Program-made: the position numbers and the translations under genes
Shown here: positions 18,091 to 26,992 of the stretch, piece by piece
Position numbering within the stretch: the stretch's first letter is position 1
Layout: the number at the start of each line of letters is the position of its first letter
Assembly (NCBI GenBank): GCA_016721245.1
Contig: JADKIQ010000007.1
Span: 216,265-280,264, forward strand
Direction: 5' to 3'
DNA length: 64,000 nucleotides
Source of the DNA: Sphingobacteriales bacterium
Lineage (GTDB): Bacteria > Bacteroidota > Bacteroidia > Chitinophagales > JADIYW01
Notes under the pieces: generated by a model
Seen by the model: the letters and a program-made list of their open reading frames with translations, nothing else
What the model was told of the DNA's origin: nothing
Databases searched by the model: none

Positions 18091-19161
18091 ATGAAAAAAA
18101 TTTCTGCCGTACTTGTTTTAATCTGCCTTACCTGTCTGCTTATTTTCAATCAGTGTAAGGTTTCAGATGGAAAGGTAAGCATTGATCTGAATGCAAAACC
18201 ATTTGAAAAACTCTCCGATTATCATTTCTTCAAAGGAGCTCTTAAAGATTTAATTCCCAATGATAAAGTATTACCGTATGAACTGATTACAGCACTGTTT
18301 ACCGACTACGCGCACAAATCCCGTTTTGTTTGGATGCCGGAAGGAACCACAGCTGCTTACACCAAAGATGAAGTGGTGGATTTTCCTGCAGGTGCCGTAT
18401 TGATAAAGAATTTTTATTATCCAAATGATTTCAGAGATGAAAGTAAGGGAAGAAAAATAATGGAAACACGTTTACTCATCAAACATGCTGATAAGTGGGA
18501 CGCTCTTACGTATGTATGGAATGATGAGCAAACGGATGCCGAGTTATCTATTGTGGGTGACAACAAAAAAGTTTCCTGCATTAATATACATGGTGAAAAA
18601 TTGAATCTGGATTATTCAGTTCCAAACAAGAATCAATGTAAAAACTGTCACAATTTGAATAATGTTCAGGTACCCATTGGTCCGAAAGTTCGTTATTTAA
18701 ATAAAGATTTAAAATATGCGGACGGCAACAAAAATCAGTTGGAAAAATGGACGGAAGTAGGTTATTTAAGTGGCTACAAGAAAGAAGAAAATTTGACAAA
18801 CAAAATCGCAGATGCCTTTGATGAAAAAAGCGGCACGCTGGAAGAAAGAGCAAAATCATACTTAGAGGTAAACTGCGCGCATTGCCATCGCCGCGAAGGA
18901 AGCGCTAACACGACAGGTTTATACCTGATGCTAAGCGACAAGAATCCCGAAAGCTGGGGTGTAATGAAAAGCCCTGTGGCTGCAGGCAGAGCCAGCGGTG
19001 ACAATCTCTACGATATTGTGCCGGGCAAGCCTGACGAATCCATTTTAGTATATCGCATGACAGAAAATGACCCGGAAATACGCATGCCGGAACTGGGCAG
19101 AAGCGTACAGCATAAAGAAGCTGTAGAGCTTATCCGTCAATGGATTACAGCCATGAAATAA
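18091..19161 (+). CDS. SO2930-family diheme c-type cytochrome (TIGR03806-like)
   Basis: 356 residues with an N-terminal hydrophobic signal and Cys22 in a lipobox-like FNQC context. Two haem c sites are visible: CKNCH at residues 183-187 and CAHCH at 262-266. The second belongs to the segment RAKSYLEVNCAHCHRREGSA, and the C-terminal part reads PGKPDESILVYRM...RMPELGR, with a candidate Met ligand, as in other cytochromes c. The HNE_0200/SO2930 family is known to pair with TIGR03805 beta-helix proteins, matching both neighbours. It probably acts as an envelope electron carrier or redox enzyme; the substrate is unknown. Confidence 0.87.
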   Translation: MKKISAVLVLICLTCLLIFNQCKVSDGKVSIDLNAKPFEKLSDYHFFKGALKDLIPNDKVLPYELITALFTDYAHKSRFVWMPEGTTAAYTKDEVVDFPAGAVLIKNFYYPNDFRDESKGRKIMETRLLIKHADKWDALTYVWNDEQTDAELSIVGDNKKVSCINIHGEKLNLDYSVPNKNQCKNCHNLNNVQVPIGPKVRYLNKDLKYADGNKNQLEKWTEVGYLSGYKKEENLTNKIADAFDEKSGTLEERAKSYLEVNCAHCHRREGSANTTGLYLMLSDKNPESWGVMKSPVAAGRASGDNLYDIVPGKPDESILVYRMTENDPEIRMPELGRSVQHKEAVELIRQWITAMK

Positions 19162-19183
19162 TCTTTTCGCTAAAACCATAACG

Positions 19184-20422
19184 ATGCGATATATATGCCT
19201 TCTTATTTGTTCCATTCTTTTGCTGAACTCCTGTCATCAGCAAAAGAAAATTGAACTGGTAAAAGATGAGAAAATGCAGAAAGAACTGCAGGAACAATTC
19301 ATTTTGGTAGAAGACGGCGGCACCATAGAATTGCCGGAAGGTTCTTTTCTGCTTAGCAAAGCGCTCTCCATTGAAGGGAAAAATAATATCACTATCAAAG
19401 GAAAAGGAAGAAACAAAACCATCTTATCCTTTCTCGGACAAACGGAAGGCGCGGAAGGCATTAATGCCACGAACTGCAAGAATATCACCCTGGAAGATTT
19501 TTCCATTCAGGATGCAAAAGGCGACAATATCAAACTGAAAGCTTGTGAAAATGTAGTATTGCGCAACCTGAACTCCACCTGGACGACCGGTGTTGATTCT
19601 ATGAACGGCAATTACGGATATTATCCCGTAGAATGTAAAAACGTTTTACTGGAAAAATGTGAAGTGTCGTATTGCGCGGATGCGGGAGTGTATGTTGGTC
19701 AATCGTATAAGGTAACCGTGCGCAATTGTGTAGCACATCATAATGTGTGCGGCATTGAAATAGAAAACTGCATTGATGTGGATGTGCATGATAATCTTTC
19801 GTACAACAATACCGGTGGTTTTGTAATTTATGATTTGCCGAGCCTGCCGATGAAAAGTGGCAAGAATTGCAGAGTATATAACAACATCGCGAAAGAAAAT
19901 AATTTCAAGAATTTCGCCAAACCCGGATCTTATGTATCCGATATTCCACCGGGAAGCGGTATTATAATCATGGGTTATGATAGCGTGGAAGTATTTAAAA
20001 ACACCTTTGAGAACAACAAGACTTTGGGTTGCTGCGCGGTGAGTTATTACGCGGTGGGCCGTAAATTCACTGATTCTTTGTACACGCCGTATTGCACGTC
20101 TATTTTTATTCATGATAATATTTTTAAACGCAAATCATTGTTAGTTCCGGATTTAAGTTCCGATTTGGGAAAACTGATTTTGGCAATGTCCAAAGGTCCG
20201 TCAGATATTATTTACGACGGCAATTATTCCAAAGCAATGAGCAATCCTGACGGCACTTTACAAGCACAATACAAATCCTGTTTCCGTAACAACGGTGATA
20301 TTAAATTTTTCAATTTAAACGCGTACAAATCTCCGGTAATTGAAAATGTATTACACACGTATGATAATAATCTAGCTGCATTTGATTGCAGTTTGACGAA
20401 TATTAACGGAAATCAAAAATAA
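19184..20422 (+). CDS. Parallel beta-helix lipoprotein (TIGR03805-like), second copy
   Basis: 412 residues with a short lipoprotein signal (LLLNSC, Cys17). It is a paralogue of the 16789 protein, with the same turns in the same order (VEDGGTIELPEG, NITIKGKGRNKTILSFLGQTEGAEG, YGYYPVECKNVLLEKCEVSYCADAGVYVGQS, PPGSGIIIMGYDSVEVFKN). The C-terminal ends also match (NNGDIKFFNLNAYKS). It follows the cytochrome by 22 bases. The three genes read as one operon in the order helix-cytochrome-helix. The duplication appears old, because the nucleotide sequences have diverged considerably while the protein order of motifs is kept. Confidence 0.85.
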   Translation: MRYICLLICSILLLNSCHQQKKIELVKDEKMQKELQEQFILVEDGGTIELPEGSFLLSKALSIEGKNNITIKGKGRNKTILSFLGQTEGAEGINATNCKNITLEDFSIQDAKGDNIKLKACENVVLRNLNSTWTTGVDSMNGNYGYYPVECKNVLLEKCEVSYCADAGVYVGQSYKVTVRNCVAHHNVCGIEIENCIDVDVHDNLSYNNTGGFVIYDLPSLPMKSGKNCRVYNNIAKENNFKNFAKPGSYVSDIPPGSGIIIMGYDSVEVFKNTFENNKTLGCCAVSYYAVGRKFTDSLYTPYCTSIFIHDNIFKRKSLLVPDLSSDLGKLILAMSKGPSDIIYDGNYSKAMSNPDGTLQAQYKSCFRNNGDIKFFNLNAYKSPVIENVLHTYDNNLAAFDCSLTNINGNQK

Positions 20423-20456
20423 CTACTTACCACTTATCACTCACTACTTACCACTT
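20422..20456 (+). repeat. 7-bp array in the leader of the aminotransferase gene
   Basis: Five perfect-register heptamers, consensus AnnACTy (ACTACTT and ACCACTT each occur twice), ending 4 bases before the ATG at 20461. The first unit touches the stop codon of the upstream gene. Confidence 0.85.
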
Positions 20457-20460
20457 TTAT

Positions 20461-21573
20461 ATGCACTACAAACGAATGCCCATAGAAGTAGAAAGCCCGG
20501 AAGAAATGGGTTATGCTACCATACAATACAACTTAGCGGAAAGCTCCGTGCGCGATATTTATTTCAGAGATTTAAAAGTGAATCTGGATGATTTATTTAT
20601 GTGCTACGGCGAACATCGCGGAAAGCTAGAGCTGAGAAATGAGATTGTGAGAAACGAGATTGGCTTAGATGCTGATAATGTGTTGGTGTGTCCGAGTGCG
20701 GCAACAGCCTTATTTATTATCTCTACCACATTGCTCAATAACAAGGACCATTTAATTGTCCTGCGACCCAACTACGCCACCAACATAGAAACACCGCGTG
20801 CTATCAACTGTGAAATTTCTTTTATCGATTTGGCGTTTGAAAACGGCTTTCAATTCAACATCGAAAAAATAAAAAACGCGGTAAAACCAAACACCAAATT
20901 AATCAGCCTCACGTCTCCGCACAACCCTACCGGTGTGGTGTTTGATTCAAAAATTTTAGAAGAAATTATAGCCTTTGCAGAAGAAAAAGGAATTTATGTT
21001 TTAGTGGATGAAACGTATCGTTACTTAAATTTCCAATCGGAATTAATTCCCTATTACGCAGCAAAAAGCAAGAATGTAATTTCGGTTTGTTCTTTATCCA
21101 AAGCGCATGGTGTCCCCGGTATCCGCACGGGCTGGCTCATCAACAAAGATGGAAAACTGATGCATGATTTTCTCGCTGCCAAAGAACAAATCATCATTTG
21201 CAATTCGGTGGTGGATGAAGAAATCGCACATCATATTTTATCCCAAAAAGATTATTTGCAGAAAACGCATCAGCATATCCGGCAAAACTTTTCCATCCTA
21301 AAAAACTGGATGGAAAATGAACAAAAATATTTAGAGTGGACGGAGCCAAATGCAGGTGTGGTTTGCTTTCCGAGAATTAAAAATGAATATCCTGTTGATA
21401 TTGCAAAGTTTTATAAAATTCTCTACGAAGAACATAAAACATTAGTTGGTGCCGGTCATTGGTTTGAGCAGGACGATCGATATTTTCGATTAGGTTTTGG
21501 TTACCCATCAAAAGAAGAATTACTGCAAGGCTTAAAAAACATAGACGCCTCGATTGAAGCGTCTATGTTGTAA
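20461..21573 (+). CDS. PLP-dependent aminotransferase, class I/II
   Basis: 370 residues, fold type I. The substrate loop SPHNPTGVVF, the PLP-phosphate and ring contacts (VDETYRYLNF) and the Schiff-base lysine in CSLSKAHGVPGIRTGW are clear. The C-terminal domain ends with the FRLGFGYP segment that carries the carboxylate-binding Arg. It resembles aspartate/LL-DAP-type and capreomycidine-synthase-like aminotransferases, but the substrate cannot be called from sequence. The last codons (IDASIEASML) coincide with a strong hairpin that can terminate the convergent gene. A 7-bp repeat leader precedes its ATG. Confidence 0.88.
   Translation: MHYKRMPIEVESPEEMGYATIQYNLAESSVRDIYFRDLKVNLDDLFMCYGEHRGKLELRNEIVRNEIGLDADNVLVCPSAATALFIISTTLLNNKDHLIVLRPNYATNIETPRAINCEISFIDLAFENGFQFNIEKIKNAVKPNTKLISLTSPHNPTGVVFDSKILEEIIAFAEEKGIYVLVDETYRYLNFQSELIPYYAAKSKNVISVCSLSKAHGVPGIRTGWLINKDGKLMHDFLAAKEQIIICNSVVDEEIAHHILSQKDYLQKTHQHIRQNFSILKNWMENEQKYLEWTEPNAGVVCFPRIKNEYPVDIAKFYKILYEEHKTLVGAGHWFEQDDRYFRLGFGYPSKEELLQGLKNIDASIEASML
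21535..21568 (-). terminator. Terminator for the 21619-22320 gene, embedded in the aminotransferase coding end
   Basis: An 11-bp stem (AACATAGACGC at 21538-21548 and complement at 21559-21569) surrounds a 10-base loop. On the minus strand the stem is followed by a run of T (plus-strand A-run before 21538). Coding and terminator functions therefore overlap. Confidence 0.7.
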
Positions 21574-21597
21574 TTCTTATTGTTAATAGCAAAATAA

Positions 21598-21618
21598 GTC
21601 CCTTCGCTCAGGATGACA
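21598..21618. repeat. Solo REP-like fragment
   Basis: Minus strand reads GTCATCCTGAGCGAAGGGAC, the half-site of a dispersed palindromic element common between genes in Bacteroidota (pattern GTCATnCyGAG..AGCGAgGaATC). A related fragment is at 52700. Confidence 0.5.
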
Positions 21619-22320
21619 TTATTTTTGAGCTGTTTCCGGCATCTTCGGTGCGTTAGGCATGCTCATTTCTCTGAACTCAACATCGGCAGGCACATCAAAT
21701 GTACCAGATGGCAGGCTTGGATTTTCTTCCAGATTTTTCAGAGTACTTGTCACCACTTTATCGACTATAGACATTTCCATTTTTACAGGAACCTGTTTCC
21801 ACATCCATACTTTCCCTTTCATTTGTTCTGATGAAAAACTTGCAACTTTACATTCTTTGCCATTCACAGTTTCTGTTCCTTCATCTTTGTAGTTCAGTTT
21901 TTTTCTCATCTCTTCTGACAACTTGGAAAAATCGGTGTTGCTCGGGTCAAATCTGGATTCATCCAGTTTAAACTTATTTCCTTTTTTGGCACCTGTCTGC
22001 CAGGAATATACATAACCGTCTATCATCAAACTATTGGCAGAGGTGTTCATACTCTTGCCGCCAAAAGAAATGGCAGATTTCATTTCTGTTCTGGTCTTTT
22101 TGCCATAATCGTCAAAAGTAACTTTTGTGCTGGTCGTTCCCATACCTCCGGGCATAACGGTCTCGGATTCATAGATGGCAGATTTTAATCCGTCATTCGT
22201 TACTGCTTCTTTAATATCCGCAACCACGGAAGTTGGCTCTGAAGATTCAGATGCAGTATTGTTATTTTTACAGGCTGTAAACAGTGCTGTAATTCCGAAA
22301 ATCAAAATAAATTTTTGCAT
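21619..22320 (-). CDS. Lipoprotein, DUF4412-like (possible LolA-type fold)
   Basis: 233 residues with a lipobox (ALFTAC, Cys17). The mature part reads as a beta-rich domain. Strands such as YESETVMPGGMGTTSTKVTFDDYGKKTRTEM, LMIDGYVYSWQ and TVNGKECKVASFS...GKVWMWKQVPVKME fit the pattern of DUF4412/LolA-like lipoproteins that bind acyl chains. The assignment is by pattern only. It is convergent with the aminotransferase gene and monocistronic. Confidence 0.75.
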   Translation of the reverse strand: MQKFILIFGITALFTACKNNNTASESSEPTSVVADIKEAVTNDGLKSAIYESETVMPGGMGTTSTKVTFDDYGKKTRTEMKSAISFGGKSMNTSANSLMIDGYVYSWQTGAKKGNKFKLDESRFDPSNTDFSKLSEEMRKKLNYKDEGTETVNGKECKVASFSSEQMKGKVWMWKQVPVKMEMSIVDKVVTSTLKNLEENPSLPSGTFDVPADVEFREMSMPNAPKMPETAQK

Positions 22321-22454
22321 AGTTTATAATTTTATCATCTAAATTAATTAAAAAACGGAACTCTTGACGTGCTTTACAGATTAATTCTTATTTCGGGTGT
22401 TTATATTGCTGCAAATATCTATTTTTGACTGTTGTATAACAACAGCTATTAATT

Positions 22455-22778
22455 ATGCAGTGGCACGAACTTTCTGACGACAGCAAACAACTTTTGGAAC
22501 AATTAAAAATGCAGCAACTGGCCAAGCTGACTTTTGACGGAAAGGTGATTTGTGTGACAAAATTGGAAGATGGTCTTTTTGGCATTCACAACACCTGTCC
22601 GCATGCCGGCGCACAGTTTCATCACGGGCACTGCAATAAAAAAGGAATTGTTGGCTGTCCGTTGCACGGGTACAAATTTGATATAAAAACCGGCAGAAGT
22701 GCCGATGGAAATAATTATAAGATTGCACATTATCATTTTAAAATTGAAGATGATAAGTTGTATATTGGATTTAAATAG
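22455..22778 (+). CDS. Rieske [2Fe-2S] ferredoxin
   Basis: 107 residues, a stand-alone Rieske domain. The two ligand pairs are Cys48/His50 (CPHAG) and Cys68/His71 (CPLHGYKFD), spaced as in the ferredoxin component of dioxygenase systems and nitrite-reductase small subunits. There is no signal peptide, so it is cytoplasmic. No oxygenase partner is adjacent (the 2OG-oxygenase at 60 kb is unrelated), so its electron acceptor is unknown. The ATG at 22455 is preceded by a T/A-rich divergent intergenic region. Confidence 0.9.
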   Translation: MQWHELSDDSKQLLEQLKMQQLAKLTFDGKVICVTKLEDGLFGIHNTCPHAGAQFHHGHCNKKGIVGCPLHGYKFDIKTGRSADGNNYKIAHYHFKIEDDKLYIGFK

Positions 22779-22870
22779 TTTTTATAATTTAAACACATAG
22801 AAATATAGACTTTTATATAAAGAAAATAAGTTTGTGCTAGATTATAGGACTTTCACAGAAAAAACAGAGC

Positions 22871-22887
22871 ATTCATCTACGATGAAT
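22871..22887. other. Small perfect hairpin in the murF-alr upstream region
   Basis: ATTCATC and its complement flank a 3-base loop (22878-22880). There is no T-run, so it is probably not a terminator for the Rieske gene. The rest of the 210-base gap shows only the -7 box. Confidence 0.35.
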
Positions 22888-22951
22888 GTCTATGTCTTAT
22901 CTTTGGCTGAACGAATAAATCTGACAAGCCCATAATTCTTTACGTACTATG

Positions 22952-22959
22952 TACCTTTG
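22952..22959 (+). promoter_or_regulatory. Putative -7 box (TACCTTTG) of murF-alr
   Basis: Exact TAnnTTTG match 29 bases before the ATG at 22989. I find no convincing -33 TTTG at the usual spacing. Confidence 0.45.
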
Positions 22960-22988
22960 TGTTTTAAAAAAATATTCGCGACAAGAAA

Positions 22989-25451
22989 ATGAAATATAGC
23001 ATTGTTGAAATAAATAAGATTGTAAACGGAAAATTTCTTCAGGAAAGGGAAGATATTGTTATTACACATGTCTGCATTGATACGCGACAAATTACCAATG
23101 CGGCCGGCAGTTTATTTTTCTGTTTAGTGGCCAGAAACGATGGCCATCAGCATATTGAAACGGCGTATAAAAAAGGAATCCGTAATTTCATTGTTTCCAA
23201 AGAAATGGAAACAAATACATTTACAGATGCTTCCTTTGTTTTAGTAGAAAATACCACCGTAGCCTTACAGCAGCTGGCTAAATATCATCGCGAACAGTTC
23301 AACATTCCGGTGATTGGTATTACCGGCAGCAACGGCAAAACCATTGTAAAAGAATGGCTATATCAATTACTGGCTTCTGAAATGAAAGTGGTTAAAAGTC
23401 CGAAAAGCTATAACTCACAGGTAGGTGTGCCGCTTTCCGTGCTAAACATGGAAAAAGAGTATGAACTGGCTATTTTCGAGGCCGGTATTTCCACTGTGGG
23501 TGAAATGGAAAACCTGCAGAAAATTATTCAACCAACCATCGGAATACTCACCAATATAGGCTCCGCACACGATGCAGGTTTTTCTTCCGCTGAAGAAAAA
23601 ATTAAAGAAAAACTGAAATTATTTGAAGACTGCACGGCGGTGATTTATAGTGATAAATACCTTGACAGTCCGGAGCCCATAGTCCATAGCGCACGCTTTA
23701 TTAGTTTTGGGGATGGTGAAACTTCAACACTAATCATAAAACAAAAAGAAAAGAAAAAAAACTCAACCATTGTAGAAATCAATTCTACAGCATTCAACAT
23801 TCATCATTCAACATTCAACATTCCGTTTACCGATGAAGCATCCATAGAAAACTGCCTGCATTGCGTGGTGACCTTATTATACTTAGGATTTTCTTTAGAA
23901 AAAATACAAACCAAAATCTTATCGCTGCGTAATTTACCGATGCGTCTGGAACTGAAATACGGCATAAATAACTGCACCATCATAGATGATTCCTACAGTG
24001 CAGATTTTCACTCGCTGCAAATAGCTTTAGATTTTCTGAAACAACAGGAATCAAAAAAGAAAAAGACGCTCATTATTTCCGAGTTTGAAGAATCCGGATT
24101 GAGTGAAAAAGATTTCATCCAGAAATTGAAAACCGTTTTGCAGCAAAATTCATTTGATAAATTGATTGGTGTAGGAAAATCTTTTATGCAGCATATCGAA
24201 TCCTTAGCGTATACAATTAAAGAATGGTATGTTTTTGAAAGCACTGAACAACTGATTGCACAGTTTAATGTGCTGAAATTTGAAAATGAACTGATCTTAT
24301 TAAAAGGCGCCCGTAAATTCAGTTTTGAAAAGATTACTGCACAACTTATCGGACAGACACATGCCACCGTTTTGGAAGTCAACCTGAATGCCCTGATCAA
24401 CAATCTGAATGTGTACAAAAATTACTTGCCTAAAGAAACCGGTGTGATTGCGATGGTGAAGGCTTTTTCATACGGCAGCGGAAGCACAGAAGTTGCCAGC
24501 TTGCTGGAAAAACAGCATATTGATTATTTAGCGGTGGCTTATACAGATGAAGGCGTTGCGCTCAGAAAAGATGGCATTAAAACACCTATAATGGTGATGA
24601 ATCCGGATGCGGTGGATTTTGACAGAATGCAGGAATACCATCTGGAACCGGAAATTTATTCCTTACAGATTTTACAACAGCTGATAGAAAAAATCGGGCA
24701 CCACGAAATGGACATTCACATCAAGCTCGAAACCGGCATGAACCGTTTAGGATTTGTGGAGAGTGAACAGGAAGAACTGATTGCGGTTTTACATCAACAT
24801 AAAAATATACACGTAAAAACAGTCTTCTCGCATTTGGCGGCCAGCGAAGACGAACAGCTGGATAGTTTTACAAAAGAGCAAATCAGTATCTTCAAAAGAT
24901 TGTCTGAAACGTTTATCGCTTCGTTTAATTATCCGGTAAAAAAACACCTGCTCAACTCCAGTGGCATCCTACGTTTTCCGGAAGCTCATTACGATTATGT
25001 TCGCTTAGGCATCGGATTATATGGCGTAGACAGTTCCGCCACCATTCAGGAAAAGTTGTTGCCTATCGGAAAATTAAAAACAAGAGTGGCACAAATCAAA
25101 CAGGTTCCGAAAGGAGAAACGATTGGCTATTCCCGAAAAGGAGTAGCTGAGAAGGATATAAAAATCGGCATACTGGCAATCGGTTATGCGGATGGCTACG
25201 ACAGACGTTTCGGCAACGGCACAGGTGAAGTGTTTATTGCAGGACAGCGAGCAAAAATTATCGGCAATATCTGCATGGATATGTGCATGGCGGACATCAC
25301 GCATATAGATGGCGTGAACGATGGAGATGAATGTGAGATTTACGGTAAAGAAATTTCCATTATTGAGCAGGCAAAAAAAATCGGAACCATTTCTTATGAA
25401 CTTCTGACACGTATTTCATCGAGAGTGAAAAGGCTGTATTATCTGGATTAA
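22989..25451 (+). CDS. Bifunctional MurF (UDP-MurNAc-tripeptide:D-Ala-D-Ala ligase)-alanine racemase
   Basis: 820 residues, a fusion typical of Bacteroidota. Residues 1-455 are MurF: the ATP loop GITGSNGKT near 114-122, the central ligase motif around EAGISTVGEM, and the C-terminal Mur_ligase_C with DDSYSADFHSL. Residues 460-820 are alanine racemase: PLP lysine K491 in AMVKAFSYGSG, the HIKLETGMNRLGF segment, and the catalytic-Tyr region GNICMDMCMADIT near the C-terminus. It therefore makes D-Ala and adds D-Ala-D-Ala to peptidoglycan precursors. A 28-bp array of 7-bp repeats lies inside the MurF part in frame. Confidence 0.95.
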   Translation: MKYSIVEINKIVNGKFLQEREDIVITHVCIDTRQITNAAGSLFFCLVARNDGHQHIETAYKKGIRNFIVSKEMETNTFTDASFVLVENTTVALQQLAKYHREQFNIPVIGITGSNGKTIVKEWLYQLLASEMKVVKSPKSYNSQVGVPLSVLNMEKEYELAIFEAGISTVGEMENLQKIIQPTIGILTNIGSAHDAGFSSAEEKIKEKLKLFEDCTAVIYSDKYLDSPEPIVHSARFISFGDGETSTLIIKQKEKKKNSTIVEINSTAFNIHHSTFNIPFTDEASIENCLHCVVTLLYLGFSLEKIQTKILSLRNLPMRLELKYGINNCTIIDDSYSADFHSLQIALDFLKQQESKKKKTLIISEFEESGLSEKDFIQKLKTVLQQNSFDKLIGVGKSFMQHIESLAYTIKEWYVFESTEQLIAQFNVLKFENELILLKGARKFSFEKITAQLIGQTHATVLEVNLNALINNLNVYKNYLPKETGVIAMVKAFSYGSGSTEVASLLEKQHIDYLAVAYTDEGVALRKDGIKTPIMVMNPDAVDFDRMQEYHLEPEIYSLQILQQLIEKIGHHEMDIHIKLETGMNRLGFVESEQEELIAVLHQHKNIHVKTVFSHLAASEDEQLDSFTKEQISIFKRLSETFIASFNYPVKKHLLNSSGILRFPEAHYDYVRLGIGLYGVDSSATIQEKLLPIGKLKTRVAQIKQVPKGETIGYSRKGVAEKDIKIGILAIGYADGYDRRFGNGTGEVFIAGQRAKIIGNICMDMCMADITHIDGVNDGDECEIYGKEISIIEQAKKIGTISYELLTRISSRVKRLYYLD
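23792..23819 (+). repeat. 7-bp array inside murF-alr coding sequence
   Basis: Four heptamers ATTCAAC/ATTCATC in exact register, followed by a partial fifth. They encode FNIHHSTFNI in a loop of the MurF central domain and keep the frame open. Confidence 0.75.
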
Positions 25452-25460
25452 ATAACAAAG

Positions 25461-25655
25461 ATGTTCAAAGTAAATGCATATATCTTCGGTGGGATATTTT
25501 TAATTGCAGCAATTATTCGTCAAACTATAATTGAGCTTATAGACCACGACAGTTATGATGGTTTTATTTTTGGTCCTGTATTCGTTTTTATTGGAATTAT
25601 CTGGATAAAAGAAGGTCTTAAGAAAAGAAAAGAATTAAGTAAAACAGAAGAATAA
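25461..25655 (+). CDS. Small two-helix membrane protein, unknown
   Basis: 64 residues: two hydrophobic stretches (about 6-26 and 35-50) separated by a charged loop (DHDSYDG), and a Lys/Glu-rich tail. It begins 9 bases after murF-alr, likely cotranscribed. Its stop abuts the stop of the convergent coiled-coil gene. I recognise no family; its status as a gene rests on position, composition and an ATG near the operon end. Confidence 0.55.
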   Translation: MFKVNAYIFGGIFLIAAIIRQTIIELIDHDSYDGFIFGPVFVFIGIIWIKEGLKKRKELSKTEE

Positions 25656-25672
25656 TTATTCTTCCGTTTTTT
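25646..25672. terminator. Terminator shared by converging genes
   Basis: GAAGAAT-AATT-ATTCTTC is a palindrome spanning both stop codons (25655/25656), followed on the plus strand by CCG and six T. It uses the last codons of both genes. Confidence 0.6.
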
Positions 25673-26987
25673 CTTCAGTAGCTTCTTGTTCTGTTGTTGT
25701 TTCTGTATTCACAACCGTTTCAACTTCAGGTGTGTTTTCAGCCTCAATCTCGATTGCTTTAGTTTCAATTACTTCGTCTTCAACAACAACCTCATCTTTT
25801 GCTTCAACAATTTCTTCTGATTTTATTTCAGTTTCTGCACTTTCATGCTCACTTTCACTTATTACTTTGGTTTCTTTTTTTGCCTGCCTTTTTGCTTCCA
25901 TCTCTTCTTGTTTAGCGGCTTCTTCCTGCTCTCGTTTTATACGCAATTCTTCACGTTCCTGTTGTTGTTTCTTTTCTTTTTCAATATCGGCTTTTAGCTG
26001 AGCAATTGTCTGCTTAATGCCTTCCGCTTTCGTTTCTTTTTCTTTCGTTCTGCTCAGTATATCACCGAAACGGCTTTTCAATTCATCTACAGAAAGCTTG
26101 CCGCGCGTATAATGCTGCATTTTTTCCACCTGCATCTGATAACTTTCGTTGTCACGCTTAATAGAATCTTTCAGGCCATCCAGTATTTTGGTGAGCTGTG
26201 CAATTCTTCCCTGTGTTTTGCTTACGATTTCTGTCATTCTGTATTTTCGCAAATCATCAAAGATGGCATTGACCTGATTGTAAATAGTACGCTTGTGATT
26301 CCAGCGTATGGCAGCATCTTTTAATTCTGTCTGAATTTTTTTCAGTTCTTCAAAAATAAATTTCCATTGGTCGCTGTAAATTAATTTTGACTGCAGGTCT
26401 TCAATTCTCTTGTAGTAATTTTTTACTAATACCGCATTTGCCTGATCTTCATTTTCATTGTTAATGCGTTTTACGGCTTTCAACGCTTCAAAAATGGAGT
26501 TGATTTTATCTTTTAATACAGTGGTTTGCTCCCACGATATTTCATTTTTTTTCTGGTAAGAGGCTATTTTTTCCCATTGTGCTTTCGCTTTATCCCATAA
26601 CGACTGGTCATATTCTGCTACCACTGAAGCTTTTTCTTCCAGCAGTTTCACTTCATCGCTCAATAACTGATTGATTTTGGAACTCATTAGTTTTTTGCCC
26701 CATTTGTGCTGCGACTGCAGGACAACATCGAGTCTGTCCACTTTTACTTCTTCTGGTAAAATCGTATCGCTATTTGCATCTATCTCCCAATGAATGGCAT
26801 TTTCCGGAAATGTAAATTCACCTCCGTTTTTCCATTCTACAAATACGGCATCCTGAATTTCTTTGGTAACCTCTTCTTTCGGGAAAGCGTGAATGTGGAT
26901 TTTTGCTGTTTCCTCATCTAAATGGATAGCGATTAAGGCTTTTCTGTCGGTGCCGATTTCGCCCCATAATACTAGTCGTGTGTTCAT
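25656..26987 (-). CDS. Coiled-coil protein, unknown function
   Basis: 443 residues, cytoplasmic. The N-terminal 90 residues look globular (MNTRLVLWGEIGTDRKALIAIHLDE, beta-rich). Residues 100-340 are predicted long helices, with repeated patterns such as W.K....KI.SY.KKNEIS and heptad hydrophobics resembling DUF349-type helical repeats. Residues 340-443 form a charged coiled coil and a very acidic Glu/Val/Thr tail. I do not recognise a family with confidence. Immediately before its ATG lies a 7-bp repeat leader. Confidence 0.7.
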   Translation of the reverse strand: MNTRLVLWGEIGTDRKALIAIHLDEETAKIHIHAFPKEEVTKEIQDAVFVEWKNGGEFTFPENAIHWEIDANSDTILPEEVKVDRLDVVLQSQHKWGKKLMSSKINQLLSDEVKLLEEKASVVAEYDQSLWDKAKAQWEKIASYQKKNEISWEQTTVLKDKINSIFEALKAVKRINNENEDQANAVLVKNYYKRIEDLQSKLIYSDQWKFIFEELKKIQTELKDAAIRWNHKRTIYNQVNAIFDDLRKYRMTEIVSKTQGRIAQLTKILDGLKDSIKRDNESYQMQVEKMQHYTRGKLSVDELKSRFGDILSRTKEKETKAEGIKQTIAQLKADIEKEKKQQQEREELRIKREQEEAAKQEEMEAKRQAKKETKVISESEHESAETEIKSEEIVEAKDEVVVEDEVIETKAIEIEAENTPEVETVVNTETTTEQEATEEKTEE

Positions 26988-26992
26988 GATAA

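Noticed and set aside
20422..20456. Possible CRISPR or direct-repeat array
   Set aside because: Units are 7 bp with no spacers and are degenerate; no cas genes are anywhere in the window.
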